Notes: generated from the letters alone by a model not told the origin. A DNA stretch of 64,000 nt from CAYWKS01 sp964458935 (GCA_964458935.1 CAYWKS010000005.1:62001-126000), one strand, 5' to 3'. Shown: positions 46,324-55,217, numbered from the stretch's first letter. Program-made: numbers and translations.

Positions 46324-48078
46324 GTGATGGCACTGTTGTCCGTGAATGACAAGCCGATGGACGCCGCACGCATGACGCACGACCTCGACGGGCCATCCGA
46401 TATGCTGGCCCGACTGGAAAAGGCGATCTGGCGCCACGGCTGGTGGGTGCTCATCCTCATCGGCATGGCCATGCGATTGTATCGGTTCGGCGTCCTTCCA
46501 GCGGGCATCGCGCCCGACGAGGTATCGGCTTTCTATGAGGCGTACTGCCTGATGCAGACCGGCGCTGACCGGTGGGGCAACGCCTATCCGGTCTACTTCC
46601 CCTCATGGGGCAGCGGCCAGAATGTGCTGTACTCCTACGTCATGTGGGGATTCTTCGAGGTCTTCGGGGTGAGTACGCTGGTGGCGCGCCTGCCCGTGCT
46701 GCTCATGTCGCTGGGCACGATCTACTTCGTCTGGCGCGCCGGCGAAGCGGTCGATCGGCCGGCGGAAGGGCGGTATGCAGCGGCCCTGCTGGCCGTGGCG
46801 CCGTGGCACCTGCACGCATCGCGCTGGGGCCTGGAGAGCTACTTCCTGCCCCTGTTCCTGGCGTGGGGCATCGCGTGGCTCGCCGCCGCCCTGCACCAAC
46901 CCACGCGCCTGCGTATCATCCGCACCGCCATCCCCTTAGCGCTGGCCTTTTACAGCTACGCGATCGTGATGTTTGTCTTGCCGACGCTGCTGCTGCTGGT
47001 GCTCTCGCTTTACCACCGGCGGATCATGCCGCACTGGCGCACGTGGCTGGTAGCCGGGCTGGTTGCGATGGTTCTTATTGCACCGTTCGGCCTGTTCATC
47101 ACGAAGAACTACGTGGTGAAGGCCCCCTTGCCCGGCGAGTCCTTGCTGCCGTTCGGCTTACCGATGCTGGCGTCGCAGCGGGCGACGATCGGTGACGGGT
47201 CGCTTGGGCACACGCTGTACCACAACGGCCGTTTTGCCCTGCTGCACGGGTTCGATGACACCTCGGCGGTCAATACCAACACGCAAACGCACGCGCACGG
47301 CGGATTAATGCTGTGGCTCGCGGCGACCGGGGCGGTGCTGGCGGTGTTCCAGCTCCGTCGCAGGCGGGTACAGCTATGGCCGCTGCTGCTGATCGCGGCG
47401 TCGGCACTACTGTTGATGTTCGAGTTGAACGGCAACCGTGGCAACGCGATCCTGATCACCTTCGCACCGCTCGCGGCCGTCGCGCTGGTCGTCTTACGCG
47501 ACGGGCTGACCGGACCGCTGGCCCGCACGGTGGTCGTCGGAGGCCTGCTCTTGGGGTTGACCGGCCAAGGTCTGCACTGGGGCTACTATTTCGTCACCGA
47601 TTTCCATGAGCATGGGGTGCACGAGTTCGACCCGGAGATCGGGCGATCGCTTCATGCCGCGGTCGGGGCCGCGAGGGACGGCGAGTCGATCGCCGTCAGT
47701 CGCCACATGCAGTTCGGCTACCTGTATACGGCGTACGAGTTGCGCGTCGATCCCCAGGTCTTCCATCGTGCAGATCGTGAAGTCGTGGACGGCCGTTATC
47801 GTGTCTATGGATTCGACCGATACGTGATGCAGATGTATGCAAACGGGCGTCGACAACTGGCCGGGGCCCCTCACGCCGTGTTCGTGGAGCGTGTGAGGGA
47901 TGAGCCACCCATGCATGCGGAGTTGATCTGGCGGGGCGAGCGCTGGCATGTATTCCGTGCCGCGCCCGACGAGGTCGCGTGGATCAGGCCGACGCTCCGG
48001 GCAATGCGGGCGCAGCACAAGCCGCGTAGCGGCGGCTTCCCGGCAGAACTGACGTACGAAGGGCCAACCGAGCGATGA
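46324..48078 (+). CDS. GT-C glycosyltransferase, ArnT/PMT (GT39/GT83)-like
   Basis: 584 residues. First membrane segment 'WWVLILIGMAMRLYRFGVLP', then the catalytic loop 'AGIAPDEVSAFYEAYCLMQT' with the D-E pair characteristic of ArnT/PMT enzymes. 'RLPVLLMSLGTIYFVWRAGE' and 'LLAVAPWHLHASRWGLESYF' follow. The membrane part ends near residue 425, and a soluble C-terminal domain follows. GTG at 46324 or ATG at 46327. Acts on the periplasmic face with a polyprenyl-phosphate sugar donor. Third and clearest GT-C protein of this block. The stop overlaps the next ATG. Confidence 0.87.
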   Translation: MMALLSVNDKPMDAARMTHDLDGPSDMLARLEKAIWRHGWWVLILIGMAMRLYRFGVLPAGIAPDEVSAFYEAYCLMQTGADRWGNAYPVYFPSWGSGQNVLYSYVMWGFFEVFGVSTLVARLPVLLMSLGTIYFVWRAGEAVDRPAEGRYAAALLAVAPWHLHASRWGLESYFLPLFLAWGIAWLAAALHQPTRLRIIRTAIPLALAFYSYAIVMFVLPTLLLLVLSLYHRRIMPHWRTWLVAGLVAMVLIAPFGLFITKNYVVKAPLPGESLLPFGLPMLASQRATIGDGSLGHTLYHNGRFALLHGFDDTSAVNTNTQTHAHGGLMLWLAATGAVLAVFQLRRRRVQLWPLLLIAASALLLMFELNGNRGNAILITFAPLAAVALVVLRDGLTGPLARTVVVGGLLLGLTGQGLHWGYYFVTDFHEHGVHEFDPEIGRSLHAAVGAARDGESIAVSRHMQFGYLYTAYELRVDPQVFHRADREVVDGRYRVYGFDRYVMQMYANGRRQLAGAPHAVFVERVRDEPPMHAELIWRGERWHVFRAAPDEVAWIRPTLRAMRAQHKPRSGGFPAELTYEGPTER

Positions 48079-49247
48079 CCGTTGTCCTGTTGACCGACTC
48101 GGATGTATTCGCGGGGACCGAGCGACACATGCTCGACCTGGCTGAGGGCTTGACCGGCGCGGGTGTGGACGTCGCGATCGGCTGCCCCGCCGACACCCCC
48201 CTTGCACGGCAGGCCATCGACCACGGCGTGCGGCACCGCGAGGTGAAGCGAGGCCGGGCTGTGGATATCTCGGTCGTGCGGATGCTGGCCCGCTGGTTGC
48301 GAAGCGGGCAGGTCAAGCTGATCCACGCTCACAACGGCCGGACCGCGCTGCTCGCGTCACTGGCACGCCACATGGCCGGGCGCGGCAGCATCGTCTTGAC
48401 CCAGCACTTCATCCAGCCCGGCCGCCTCGCCCGTCGCGGCGTCAAACATGTGATCTCCGGGGGCATGCACCACTGGATGAACCGGCGGATCGATCACACC
48501 ATCGCCATCTCCAATGCGGTGCGGGATGCGGCGATCGATCGAGCCGACGCCCCGGCGGATCGCATCACGGTGGTCCACAACGGCATGGCCGACCCCGCAT
48601 CCGAGTCGCGTCGCCCGGCATCGGCGGTCCGCGAGGAACTGGGCGTGCCGCTCGATGCCCCCCTGGTGGTATGCGCCGCGCGGCTTCAACCGGAGAAGGA
48701 TGTGGGCACGCTGATCGACGCCTTGGCCCTGGTCGCTGAGCAACGGCCGCGGTGCCATGGCGTGATCGCTGGCCGGGGCAGCGAACACGAAGCATTGCAG
48801 CAGCGGATAGACCAACAGGGCCTCGGTGAGCGGGTGAAGCTGCTGGGTTTTCGCGACGATGTCCGCAGCATCATCGCGGCCGGTGATGTGTTTGCCTTGC
48901 CGGCGAAGGCGGAGCCGTTCGGCCTGGTCCTGCTGGAAGCGATGGCGCTGAGCCAACCCGTGGTGGCCACACGAGCCGGCGGCCCGCTCGACATCGTCGT
49001 CCCGGGCGTCACCGGTGACTTGGTCGAACCGGAGGACGCCAGCGCGATGGCGCGGGCGATCGTGGACTTGTTGGATGACGCCGCGCGGCGCCGCGCGTGC
49101 GGCGCTGCCGGCCGCGGGCGCTTCGAGTCCATGTTCACAGTGGCGCGGATGGCGGAGGCGGTCGCCGCAGTCTATCGAAACGTGTTGGATCGCTCGGCAT
49201 CACCGGTGGTGATGAAAACGCCGGTCGCAGCCCTGGAGCAGGGGTGA
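48075..49247 (+). CDS. Glycosyltransferase family 4
   Basis: 390 residues, GT-B. 'LLTDSDVFAGTERHMLDLAE', 'KLIHAHNGRTALLASLARHM', 'TIAISNAVRDAAIDRADAPA', 'TVVHNGMADPA', 'VCAARLQPEKDVGTLIDALA' and the donor site 'AEPFGLVLLEAMALSQPVVA'. ATG overlaps the previous stop. Being cytoplasmic, it should act on the inner-face lipid-linked intermediate. Donor unknown. Confidence 0.88.
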   Translation: MTVVLLTDSDVFAGTERHMLDLAEGLTGAGVDVAIGCPADTPLARQAIDHGVRHREVKRGRAVDISVVRMLARWLRSGQVKLIHAHNGRTALLASLARHMAGRGSIVLTQHFIQPGRLARRGVKHVISGGMHHWMNRRIDHTIAISNAVRDAAIDRADAPADRITVVHNGMADPASESRRPASAVREELGVPLDAPLVVCAARLQPEKDVGTLIDALALVAEQRPRCHGVIAGRGSEHEALQQRIDQQGLGERVKLLGFRDDVRSIIAAGDVFALPAKAEPFGLVLLEAMALSQPVVATRAGGPLDIVVPGVTGDLVEPEDASAMARAIVDLLDDAARRRACGAAGRGRFESMFTVARMAEAVAAVYRNVLDRSASPVVMKTPVAALEQG

Positions 49248-49251
49248 GCCG

Positions 49252-50442
49252 ATGCGTGTCCTGTTGATCTCCCATACTTGTCAGTCGCGGACGGAGGGCC
49301 AGCCCAAGGCGCGTTGCCTGGCCGGCCTGCCCGGCATGGTGTTGAGGGTCGTGGTGCCGACCCGCTGGAAGCGATACGGGCAGTGGCGCACGGCGGAGCC
49401 GGCGCTCGACGGCAGCTACGACTATACCCCATTGAAGGTGCGCTGGCCGTGGATCGGCCCCGCACAGACTTACCTGCATCACTATCCTCAGTTGAGACGC
49501 GTGTTGAGCGAGTTCCAGCCCGATGTGATCGATCTGTGGGAGGAGCCCTGGAGCCTGGTCAGTGTGCAGGCCTGCCGTCTGCGCCAGCGGGTCGCGCCGC
49601 AGGCGCGCGTGGTGACCGAAACCGAGCAGAACATTCATAAGGTGCTGCCACCGCCGTTCGAATGGTTCCGCCGCTATACGCTGGCGGAGGCGGACTACCT
49701 CGTGGGCCGCAGCCGCGAAGCGGTCCACGTGGCGCAGCGGTGCGGCTACGAGGGACCGGCGGATGTCGTTCCCAACGCCGTGGATACCGATCTTTTCGGG
49801 CCGATGGACCGCGAGGCCTGCCGACGTCGCAATGGCCTTGACGGCTTTGTGGTCGGATATGTGGGCCGACTGGTCGAAGCCAAGGGCGTGAGTGACTTGC
49901 TCGGGGCGATCGCGGGCCAACGCCATCGGGCGACATTATTGCTGGTCGGCGATGGGCCCGACCGGGCGTTGTTTGAGCGCGAGGCCGCCGAACGGGGTAT
50001 CGCCGACCGTGTGCGGTTTCTCGGCAGCCAGCCCTTGCCGGCATTGCCGGAACTGATCAACGCGATGGACACGCTGGTGCTCCCGTCGCGCACAACGCCA
50101 AGTTGGAAAGAGCAGTACGGCCGCGTGATCATCGAGGCACATGCGTGTGCCGTGCCGGTGGTCGGCTCGGACTCCGGGGCCATTGCCGATGTGGTCGGTG
50201 ACGGCGGGCGTGTTGTGCCCGAACGGTCACCCGAAGCGTTGGCGGCGGCGCTGGATGAGTTGGCTGGATCGCCCGCCGATGCACGCCGCCTCGGGCAGCA
50301 GGGCCGCCAGCAGGCGCTGGAAACCTGTACGTGGCAGCGCGTAGCCGAGCGGATGCATCGCATCTACCACGCCACGCTGGATGAGTCCTCGTCGAAGCGA
50401 GACGCGCCGTCGAGGGCCCTGGAGCCGGCGAGTACTCACTAA
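49252..50442 (+). CDS. Glycosyltransferase family 4
   Basis: 396 residues, GT-B. 'RVLLISHTCQSRTEGQPKAR', 'DVIDLWEEPWSLVSVQACRL', 'VPNAVDTDLFGPMDREA', 'VGYVGRLVEAKGVSDLLGAI', 'LLVGDGPDRALFEREAAERG' and 'EQYGRVIIEAHACAVPVVGS'. The last is a donor-binding motif with the E-x7-E spacing slightly altered (His-Ala in place of Ala-Met). Starts four bases after the previous stop. It belongs to the 'W-E-E-P-W/Y-S' subgroup seen in many EPS clusters. Confidence 0.88.
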   Translation: MRVLLISHTCQSRTEGQPKARCLAGLPGMVLRVVVPTRWKRYGQWRTAEPALDGSYDYTPLKVRWPWIGPAQTYLHHYPQLRRVLSEFQPDVIDLWEEPWSLVSVQACRLRQRVAPQARVVTETEQNIHKVLPPPFEWFRRYTLAEADYLVGRSREAVHVAQRCGYEGPADVVPNAVDTDLFGPMDREACRRRNGLDGFVVGYVGRLVEAKGVSDLLGAIAGQRHRATLLLVGDGPDRALFEREAAERGIADRVRFLGSQPLPALPELINAMDTLVLPSRTTPSWKEQYGRVIIEAHACAVPVVGSDSGAIADVVGDGGRVVPERSPEALAAALDELAGSPADARRLGQQGRQQALETCTWQRVAERMHRIYHATLDESSSKRDAPSRALEPASTH

Positions 50443-50486
50443 CCGCCGCCGCGCCGCACGATGCACGTGTTCTCTGGAGAAACGGC

Positions 50487-51983
50487 TTGAGTGGGATGCT
50501 TGTTGTGGCCGTGTGTGTCGCCGCCGCGGTGACGTTGGGGGTGGGGCTGATGCGCGGCCTCGCCACCGCCGCCGCCACGTGCGTCCTGACGGCCGTGCTG
50601 CTGATCCCGCCGGTCGCCGTTGGCTCGACCGGTCTGCCGTTGACCGATGCCTTTGTGCTGGCCGGTCTCGCCGCGCTTGTCCTATGGCACGGGATGCGAC
50701 AGGCCAGCCCCGTCTCGTGGCAGTGGTTCGACCTGGTCGTCGGTATGGCGATAGTGATGCCCACGTTCAGCGCGTGGTGGCACACGCTGCATCCCCCGAC
50801 GGCGCTGATGGAACTGGCCGACATGATGGCGTGGCTGGGTGCGCCGTACGTGGCGGGTCGGGTGCTGCTGGCCGACGGCACTTCGTTCAAGCGCGCCGCT
50901 ATGGTCATCCTGGTCGCGCTCACGCTGTACGCGCCGTTGTGCCTAGTCGAGTCGCTCGTCCAGCCGCCTCTGGCCGAACGGGTCTTCGGGCTGAAAGGCA
51001 CTAGCTCCAACGCCACCGCCATGTTCTTCTACTATTGGGGCCCGGACGGCTATCGGCCGTGCGTGTTTGCCAGCAACTTCTTCCAACTCGCGATGATTCA
51101 GGTCGCGGCGGTGGTGCTGGGGTTCGGGATGTGGCGTGCCCGGGGCGTGCATCGCGAGGGTCGGATCGTGCTCTGGCGGGGTGTGGCCGCTTTGGCGTTC
51201 GCTGTGAATCTCGCGGCGCTGCTCTGCCTGTCGCGATCGTGGGCGGGTGTGATCCTGCCGGTCGCCGCGCTAGGCCTGCTGGGCGCGTTGATGCTGACGC
51301 GGTGGCGCGTTTGGGTGCTGCTGGCCTGCATGGTCATGCCGGTGTACGTCGGGCTCCGTGCCTATGAGGTCATCCCGACCGCGCCGCTGCCCTTGCGCCA
51401 CACCGATGGCTCGGAGTTCCTCGCAGGTCGCGGCCGTTCCATCAACACCCGCATGACCCAGGAGCAACAGGTCCTCGACGCCGTGGGTCACCAACAGCCT
51501 TGGATCGGCACCGGCGCCCGCTACCGCATCGATCACGACAGATTCCGCATCGCCACCAAGTCAGGTGTCGACAGCGGCGTTTTCACCGCGCTGCTTCGGT
51601 CCGGATATATCGGCCTGGTCCTGCTGTGGGCGGCCCTCGTGCTGCCGGCCGTGTTGCTGGTCGTTCGGCTGCCCACCGCGTCATGGTCGGTTCAGTATGG
51701 ACCGCTGCTGCTGGCCGCCGCTGTAGTCATCGTGACAGACGCAGTGAACCTCATCCCCAACAGCGGGAGCGCGGCGTTGTACCCGCTGCTCGGTGGAGCA
51801 CTGGTCACGCTGAGCCGGCGGCGTTCGACCGATCTGCCCGTCGCTATGCATGATGACACCACGGACACGGACTATCAGCGTTGGGCGCTGGTCTGTGGGA
51901 TGCCCGCGACGGAGGCGGTCGCGCCGGTCCACGACCGATCCCGACGTAAGGCGCTGCCCGAACGAACCGATCTATATACGTAA
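50487..51983 (+). CDS. O-antigen ligase/polymerase-like membrane protein (second copy)
   Basis: 498 residues, ten or more hydrophobic segments. The large loop after about residue 295 contains 'LPLRHTDGSEFLAGRGRSIN' and 'HQQPWIGTGARYRIDHDRFR'. 'LCLSRSWAGVILPVAALGLL' is the membrane-proximal Arg/Ser motif that pairs with it. Begins at TTG 50487: GGAG lies six to seven bases upstream, while the first ATG (50496) would be too far from it. Similar in plan to the 37005 protein but clearly diverged, so one may polymerise and the other ligate, or each may serve its own glycan. Confidence 0.85.
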   Translation: MSGMLVVAVCVAAAVTLGVGLMRGLATAAATCVLTAVLLIPPVAVGSTGLPLTDAFVLAGLAALVLWHGMRQASPVSWQWFDLVVGMAIVMPTFSAWWHTLHPPTALMELADMMAWLGAPYVAGRVLLADGTSFKRAAMVILVALTLYAPLCLVESLVQPPLAERVFGLKGTSSNATAMFFYYWGPDGYRPCVFASNFFQLAMIQVAAVVLGFGMWRARGVHREGRIVLWRGVAALAFAVNLAALLCLSRSWAGVILPVAALGLLGALMLTRWRVWVLLACMVMPVYVGLRAYEVIPTAPLPLRHTDGSEFLAGRGRSINTRMTQEQQVLDAVGHQQPWIGTGARYRIDHDRFRIATKSGVDSGVFTALLRSGYIGLVLLWAALVLPAVLLVVRLPTASWSVQYGPLLLAAAVVIVTDAVNLIPNSGSAALYPLLGGALVTLSRRRSTDLPVAMHDDTTDTDYQRWALVCGMPATEAVAPVHDRSRRKALPERTDLYT

Positions 51984-51984
51984 G

Positions 51985-53244
51985 ATGCCGTCATCCACCG
52001 ACATCCTGTTCCTCGATCATGTCGGCGTTATCGGCGGGGCCGAATTGTCCCTCCGCGATGTCGCGATGTATTTCGGCCAACGCGGTCGCGTCGTGCTGCT
52101 GGCCGACGGGCCGTTCCGTGAAATGCTCGAACGATCGGGCGTGCGCGTGGACGTGGTCGCCGGTCCCGCGGCGTTCGCCAATGCGCGGCGGGAGAGCGGC
52201 GTGGGTGCGGCCGCCGGGTCGAGCCTGGGCCTGTTGCGACTCCTGGGGAGGCTCTATCGGCCTGCGCGGCGGGCAAGGGTTCTCTATGCCAACAGCCAGA
52301 AGGCGTTCGTCGTGGCGGCGTGCCTGGGCGTGCTCACGCGGCGCCCGGTCATCTGGCACTTGCGGGACGTCCTCAACGCCGAGCACTTCAGCCGTGTCAA
52401 TCGCCTCGTGACCACGCGCCTGGCCGGCTTGTGCAACGCCCGCGTCATCGCCAATTCCCACGCGACCCGCCAAGCATTGATCGAATCGGGCGGCCACCCC
52501 GATCGCGTCGTCACGATTCACAACGGGCTCGCCCCCGATGCGCTGGATGCGGTCAACGACGATGACGCCGCCCGTTGTCGCGCCGAACTCGACATCGATC
52601 CATCGGTGTGGTTGGTCGGCGCGTTCAGTCGGCTCGCGCCGTGGAAGGGGCAGCACGTGCTGCTCGAAGCGATGGCGCAGGCCCCGGACGTCCATGCATT
52701 GATCGTGGGCGATGCACTGTTCGGCGAAACCGCTTACCGCGACCGCCTGCACCGCCAGATCGAGCAGATGCGACTGGGCGGCCGCGTCCACATGGTCGGC
52801 TTCCGGGACGACGTGCCGCGGCTGATGAAGGCATGCGACGCGGTCGCGCATACATCGATCGCGCCCGAGCCATTCGGCCGCGTCATCGTTGAGGCGATGC
52901 TCGCACGGCGCCCGGTGGTCGCCACCCACGCCGGCGGCGCATGCGAGATCATCGCACGCGACGACCAGGGCATGCTGATCGCACCGGGCGACGCCAAGGC
53001 ACTGGCAAGGGCGCTGGAACGCCTCCGCACCGACGAGGCGCTGGCCGGTCGAATGGCCAGCGCCGGTCGGACGCGAGCCGAGCAGGCCTTTTCCGTGCAG
53101 ACCATGCTCACCCACATCGAAGAGCAGGTGATGCTGGCCTTGGGCGACGAGCCCTTGCCCGTCGCGGACGATGCTGCCGATGCGAAGCGCGCCGGGTCGG
53201 GCCCCGTGTCGATCTCGACGCCCGGATCGACCGTCTCACCTTGA
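51985..53244 (+). CDS. Glycosyltransferase family 4
   Basis: 419 residues from the ATG one base after the preceding stop. 'ILFLDHVGVIGGAELSLRDV', 'VLYANSQKAFVVAACLGVLT', 'VIWHLRDVLNAEHFSRVNRL', 'TIHNGLAPDALDAVND', 'VGAFSRLAPWKGQHVLLEAM' and the donor site 'PEPFGRVIVEAMLARRPVVA'. Reading-frame extension upstream lies in the previous gene and is ignored. Last glycosyltransferase before the exosortase, 19 bases away, so glycan synthesis and protein sorting look co-transcribed. Confidence 0.88.
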   Translation: MPSSTDILFLDHVGVIGGAELSLRDVAMYFGQRGRVVLLADGPFREMLERSGVRVDVVAGPAAFANARRESGVGAAAGSSLGLLRLLGRLYRPARRARVLYANSQKAFVVAACLGVLTRRPVIWHLRDVLNAEHFSRVNRLVTTRLAGLCNARVIANSHATRQALIESGGHPDRVVTIHNGLAPDALDAVNDDDAARCRAELDIDPSVWLVGAFSRLAPWKGQHVLLEAMAQAPDVHALIVGDALFGETAYRDRLHRQIEQMRLGGRVHMVGFRDDVPRLMKACDAVAHTSIAPEPFGRVIVEAMLARRPVVATHAGGACEIIARDDQGMLIAPGDAKALARALERLRTDEALAGRMASAGRTRAEQAFSVQTMLTHIEEQVMLALGDEPLPVADDAADAKRAGSGPVSISTPGSTVSP

Positions 53245-53263
53245 GCTGTCTAGGGAGAACACC

Positions 53264-54271
53264 TTGTCCACATCGAGCCACGAAGTGACATCGCCGACTC
53301 CATCGGCGGCACGCCCGTCAGCCACGCCGACCACGGCGCGGCGTGGCACGCGGCCGCCCCAGCCGTCCAGCGACCTGCTGCCGGCGATGGCCGAGCGCGG
53401 CTGGTCGATCGGGCACCTGGCGCTGATGGCGACGCTGGTCGCCGCGGGCGTCTGGTTGACGTGGGGCGGCTGGACCGACCTGGCATGGCTGGCCATGCAC
53501 GACCCGGAGTCAAGCCAGGTACTGCTCGTGCCGCTGATCGCCTGCTGGCTGCTGTTCACCCGTCGCCGTCGCCTGGCTGAGGTCGCGCCGGGCTTCAGCG
53601 TGCTCGGGCCACTGTTCATCGCGCTGGGCTGGGCCGCCTGGGAGTACAGCTACTACAACAACGTGCGCGTCGCCGGCCACATCGCCGCCGTCGCCGTGCT
53701 GGTCGGGGCCATCGTCAGTGTCACCGGCGGCAGGCTGTTATGGAAGCTGCTGCCGGTGTTCGGCGTCCTGCTGTTCGCCATCCCGGTCCCGCACCGTGTG
53801 CGACTGCCGATCTCCGTGCCCCTTCAGCGCCTCACCGCACAGGCCACCGAGCACCTCATGCAGTTGTTCAACATCGGCGTGACCCGAACCGGCAGTGTGC
53901 TCACCATTAACGGCACGGACGTCGGCGTCGCCGAGGCCTGCAACGGCATGCGCATGGTCTTCGCCGTGTTCCTCGTGACCTACCTGGTCGTGTTCATTTC
54001 ACAGATCCGACCCTGGATGCGGATCCTGGTGCTCGCCATGGCGCCCGCGCTGGCGCTGGTGTGCAATGTCATTCGCATGCTGCCCACCGTCTACCTCTAC
54101 GGCTTTGCCGACGAGGCGGTCGCCAAGCAGTTTCACGATATGTCCGGCTGGGTCATGAACGGCGTGGCGTTCGTCATGCTCCTGGGCGTGCTGAACCTCG
54201 CGCGGTGGGTGCTGAGCGACAATCGGATTCGGCCACGACACCCGGCGTTCCAGCCGGCGGGAGGGCGGTAA
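53264..54271 (+). CDS. Exosortase (membrane cysteine protease/transpeptidase-like)
   Basis: 335 residues with about eight membrane segments. Catalytic triad of the EpsH/exosortase family visible: Cys226 in 'VAEACNGMRM', Arg271 in 'LVCNVIRMLP' and His291 in 'QFHDMSGW'. Exosortases recognise PEP-CTERM tails at the inner membrane. TTG start chosen because GGGAGAA stands seven bases upstream and no ATG precedes the first membrane segment closely. The Ser/Thr/Pro-rich first 40 residues are cytoplasmic. The EpsI partner is separate (next gene, one base away) rather than fused. A likely substrate is encoded at 55416. I do not assign a lettered subtype. Confidence 0.95.
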   Translation: MSTSSHEVTSPTPSAARPSATPTTARRGTRPPQPSSDLLPAMAERGWSIGHLALMATLVAAGVWLTWGGWTDLAWLAMHDPESSQVLLVPLIACWLLFTRRRRLAEVAPGFSVLGPLFIALGWAAWEYSYYNNVRVAGHIAAVAVLVGAIVSVTGGRLLWKLLPVFGVLLFAIPVPHRVRLPISVPLQRLTAQATEHLMQLFNIGVTRTGSVLTINGTDVGVAEACNGMRMVFAVFLVTYLVVFISQIRPWMRILVLAMAPALALVCNVIRMLPTVYLYGFADEAVAKQFHDMSGWVMNGVAFVMLLGVLNLARWVLSDNRIRPRHPAFQPAGGR

Positions 54272-54272
54272 C

Positions 54273-55016
54273 ATGCGTCGATTCGTTCACAACCTGCTCG
54301 CGCCGCTGATCTCGCTGGCGATGCTGGGTGGCTTGTACGCCACCGACGCGATGCACCTGCGGCCCTCCGATGTGGGTGACTATCACGAGCGCGTCGCTGC
54401 GGCGCTTAAGGATGTCCCTTACGCGGTCGGCGATTGGATCGCCCGCGATGTGCCGGTGCCGACTCAGGCTACCGACATGCTCAAGCCCAATGCCCTGCTG
54501 TCCCGCCAGTACCTCAACACGCGGACCGGCCAGCGCGTCAGCGTGCTCGTGGTTCACACCCGCGAGGCCCGGGACCTGATCGGCCACTACCCGCCGGAAT
54601 GCTACCCGGCCAACGGCTGGACACTCACCGAACGCGAGGCGGTCCACCTTCCGAAAGGCTCGTCGTCATCGGCCGAAGGCGACAAGCAGTCGCTCGAAGT
54701 CGGCCGCTACAGCTTCGTCATGGACAGCTTCTCCGGTCGGGACGAACTGGAGGTGCTCAACCTGATGGTCTTGCCGACCGGGCGGTACTCGTTGGGGATG
54801 GCGGGGCTGGCGGGTGTTTCGGGCGACTACCGCGTGCGACACTTCGGGGCGGCCGCGGTGCAGTTGGTCTTCAATCCGCCGATGTCCGAGCAGGCGCAGG
54901 CCCATGTGTGGACGCTGTTTTTCCAGGCAATGCAGCCGGCCCTGCAGACGATCCAATCGGCGACGATTTCAGCCGATCAGGCGGCAGGTCGAGTCGAATC
55001 GGGCCCCCAGTTGTGA
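54273..55016 (+). CDS. Exosortase-associated protein, EpsI family (DUF3485)
   Basis: 247 residues. One N-terminal hydrophobic segment (about 8-24), then a periplasmic domain with the EpsI hallmark 'DLIGHYPPECYPANGWTL' (His105, Cys110), the H-x-P-x-x-C-Y-P-x-x-G-W pattern. EpsI domains occur either fused to exosortase or as a neighbour, as here; their biochemical role is not settled. GGGAGG nine bases before the ATG. Last gene of the long plus-strand operon before a 399-base gap. Confidence 0.92.
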   Translation: MRRFVHNLLAPLISLAMLGGLYATDAMHLRPSDVGDYHERVAAALKDVPYAVGDWIARDVPVPTQATDMLKPNALLSRQYLNTRTGQRVSVLVVHTREARDLIGHYPPECYPANGWTLTEREAVHLPKGSSSSAEGDKQSLEVGRYSFVMDSFSGRDELEVLNLMVLPTGRYSLGMAGLAGVSGDYRVRHFGAAAVQLVFNPPMSEQAQAHVWTLFFQAMQPALQTIQSATISADQAAGRVESGPQL

Positions 55017-55146
55017 AGATGGGGAACCTGCCGTGTTTCCTACGTCGGGCGTCTAGGGAAAAGTCCACCATTCCCACCCCACTTTCAGAAACATTACCGA
55101 TATAACCGCTCTCGCCGGTGGGATATCTTACGGTTGTCGAAAAGGA

Positions 55147-55165
55147 GGGGCGGAAGGTCCGCCCC
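55147..55165 (+). terminator. GC-rich hairpin, possible terminator of the exosortase operon
   Basis: Perfect 8-base stem GGGGCGGA / TCCGCCCC with loop AGG. It is followed by C then 'ATGCTTCTGTTT', which is only loosely T-rich, so an intrinsic terminator is possible but not typical. It lies upstream of the sigma-54-type promoter, where a boundary between operon and PEP-CTERM gene would be expected. Confidence 0.4.
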
Positions 55166-55201
55166 CATGCTTCTGTTTGCAGCCATCGCCTTGGCCCGCA
55201 G

Positions 55202-55217
55202 CGGCATGCACCTTGCA
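55202..55217 (+). promoter_or_regulatory. Sigma-54 (RpoN)-type -24/-12 promoter for the PEP-CTERM gene
   Basis: CGGCATG, four bases, TTGCA. It keeps the invariant GG (55203-55204) and GC (55215-55216) with exactly ten bases between, and matches ten of twelve positions of TGGCACG-N4-TTGCA. The transcript would start near 55228, giving a leader of roughly 190 bases. In other exosortase bacteria PEP-CTERM genes are controlled by RpoN with the PrsK/PrsR two-component pair, which supports the reading. Confidence 0.6.

Noticed and set aside
44995..46437. 480-residue open frame on the minus strand
   Set aside because: Antisense to the GT87-like gene; His/Gln/Arg-rich low-complexity translation.
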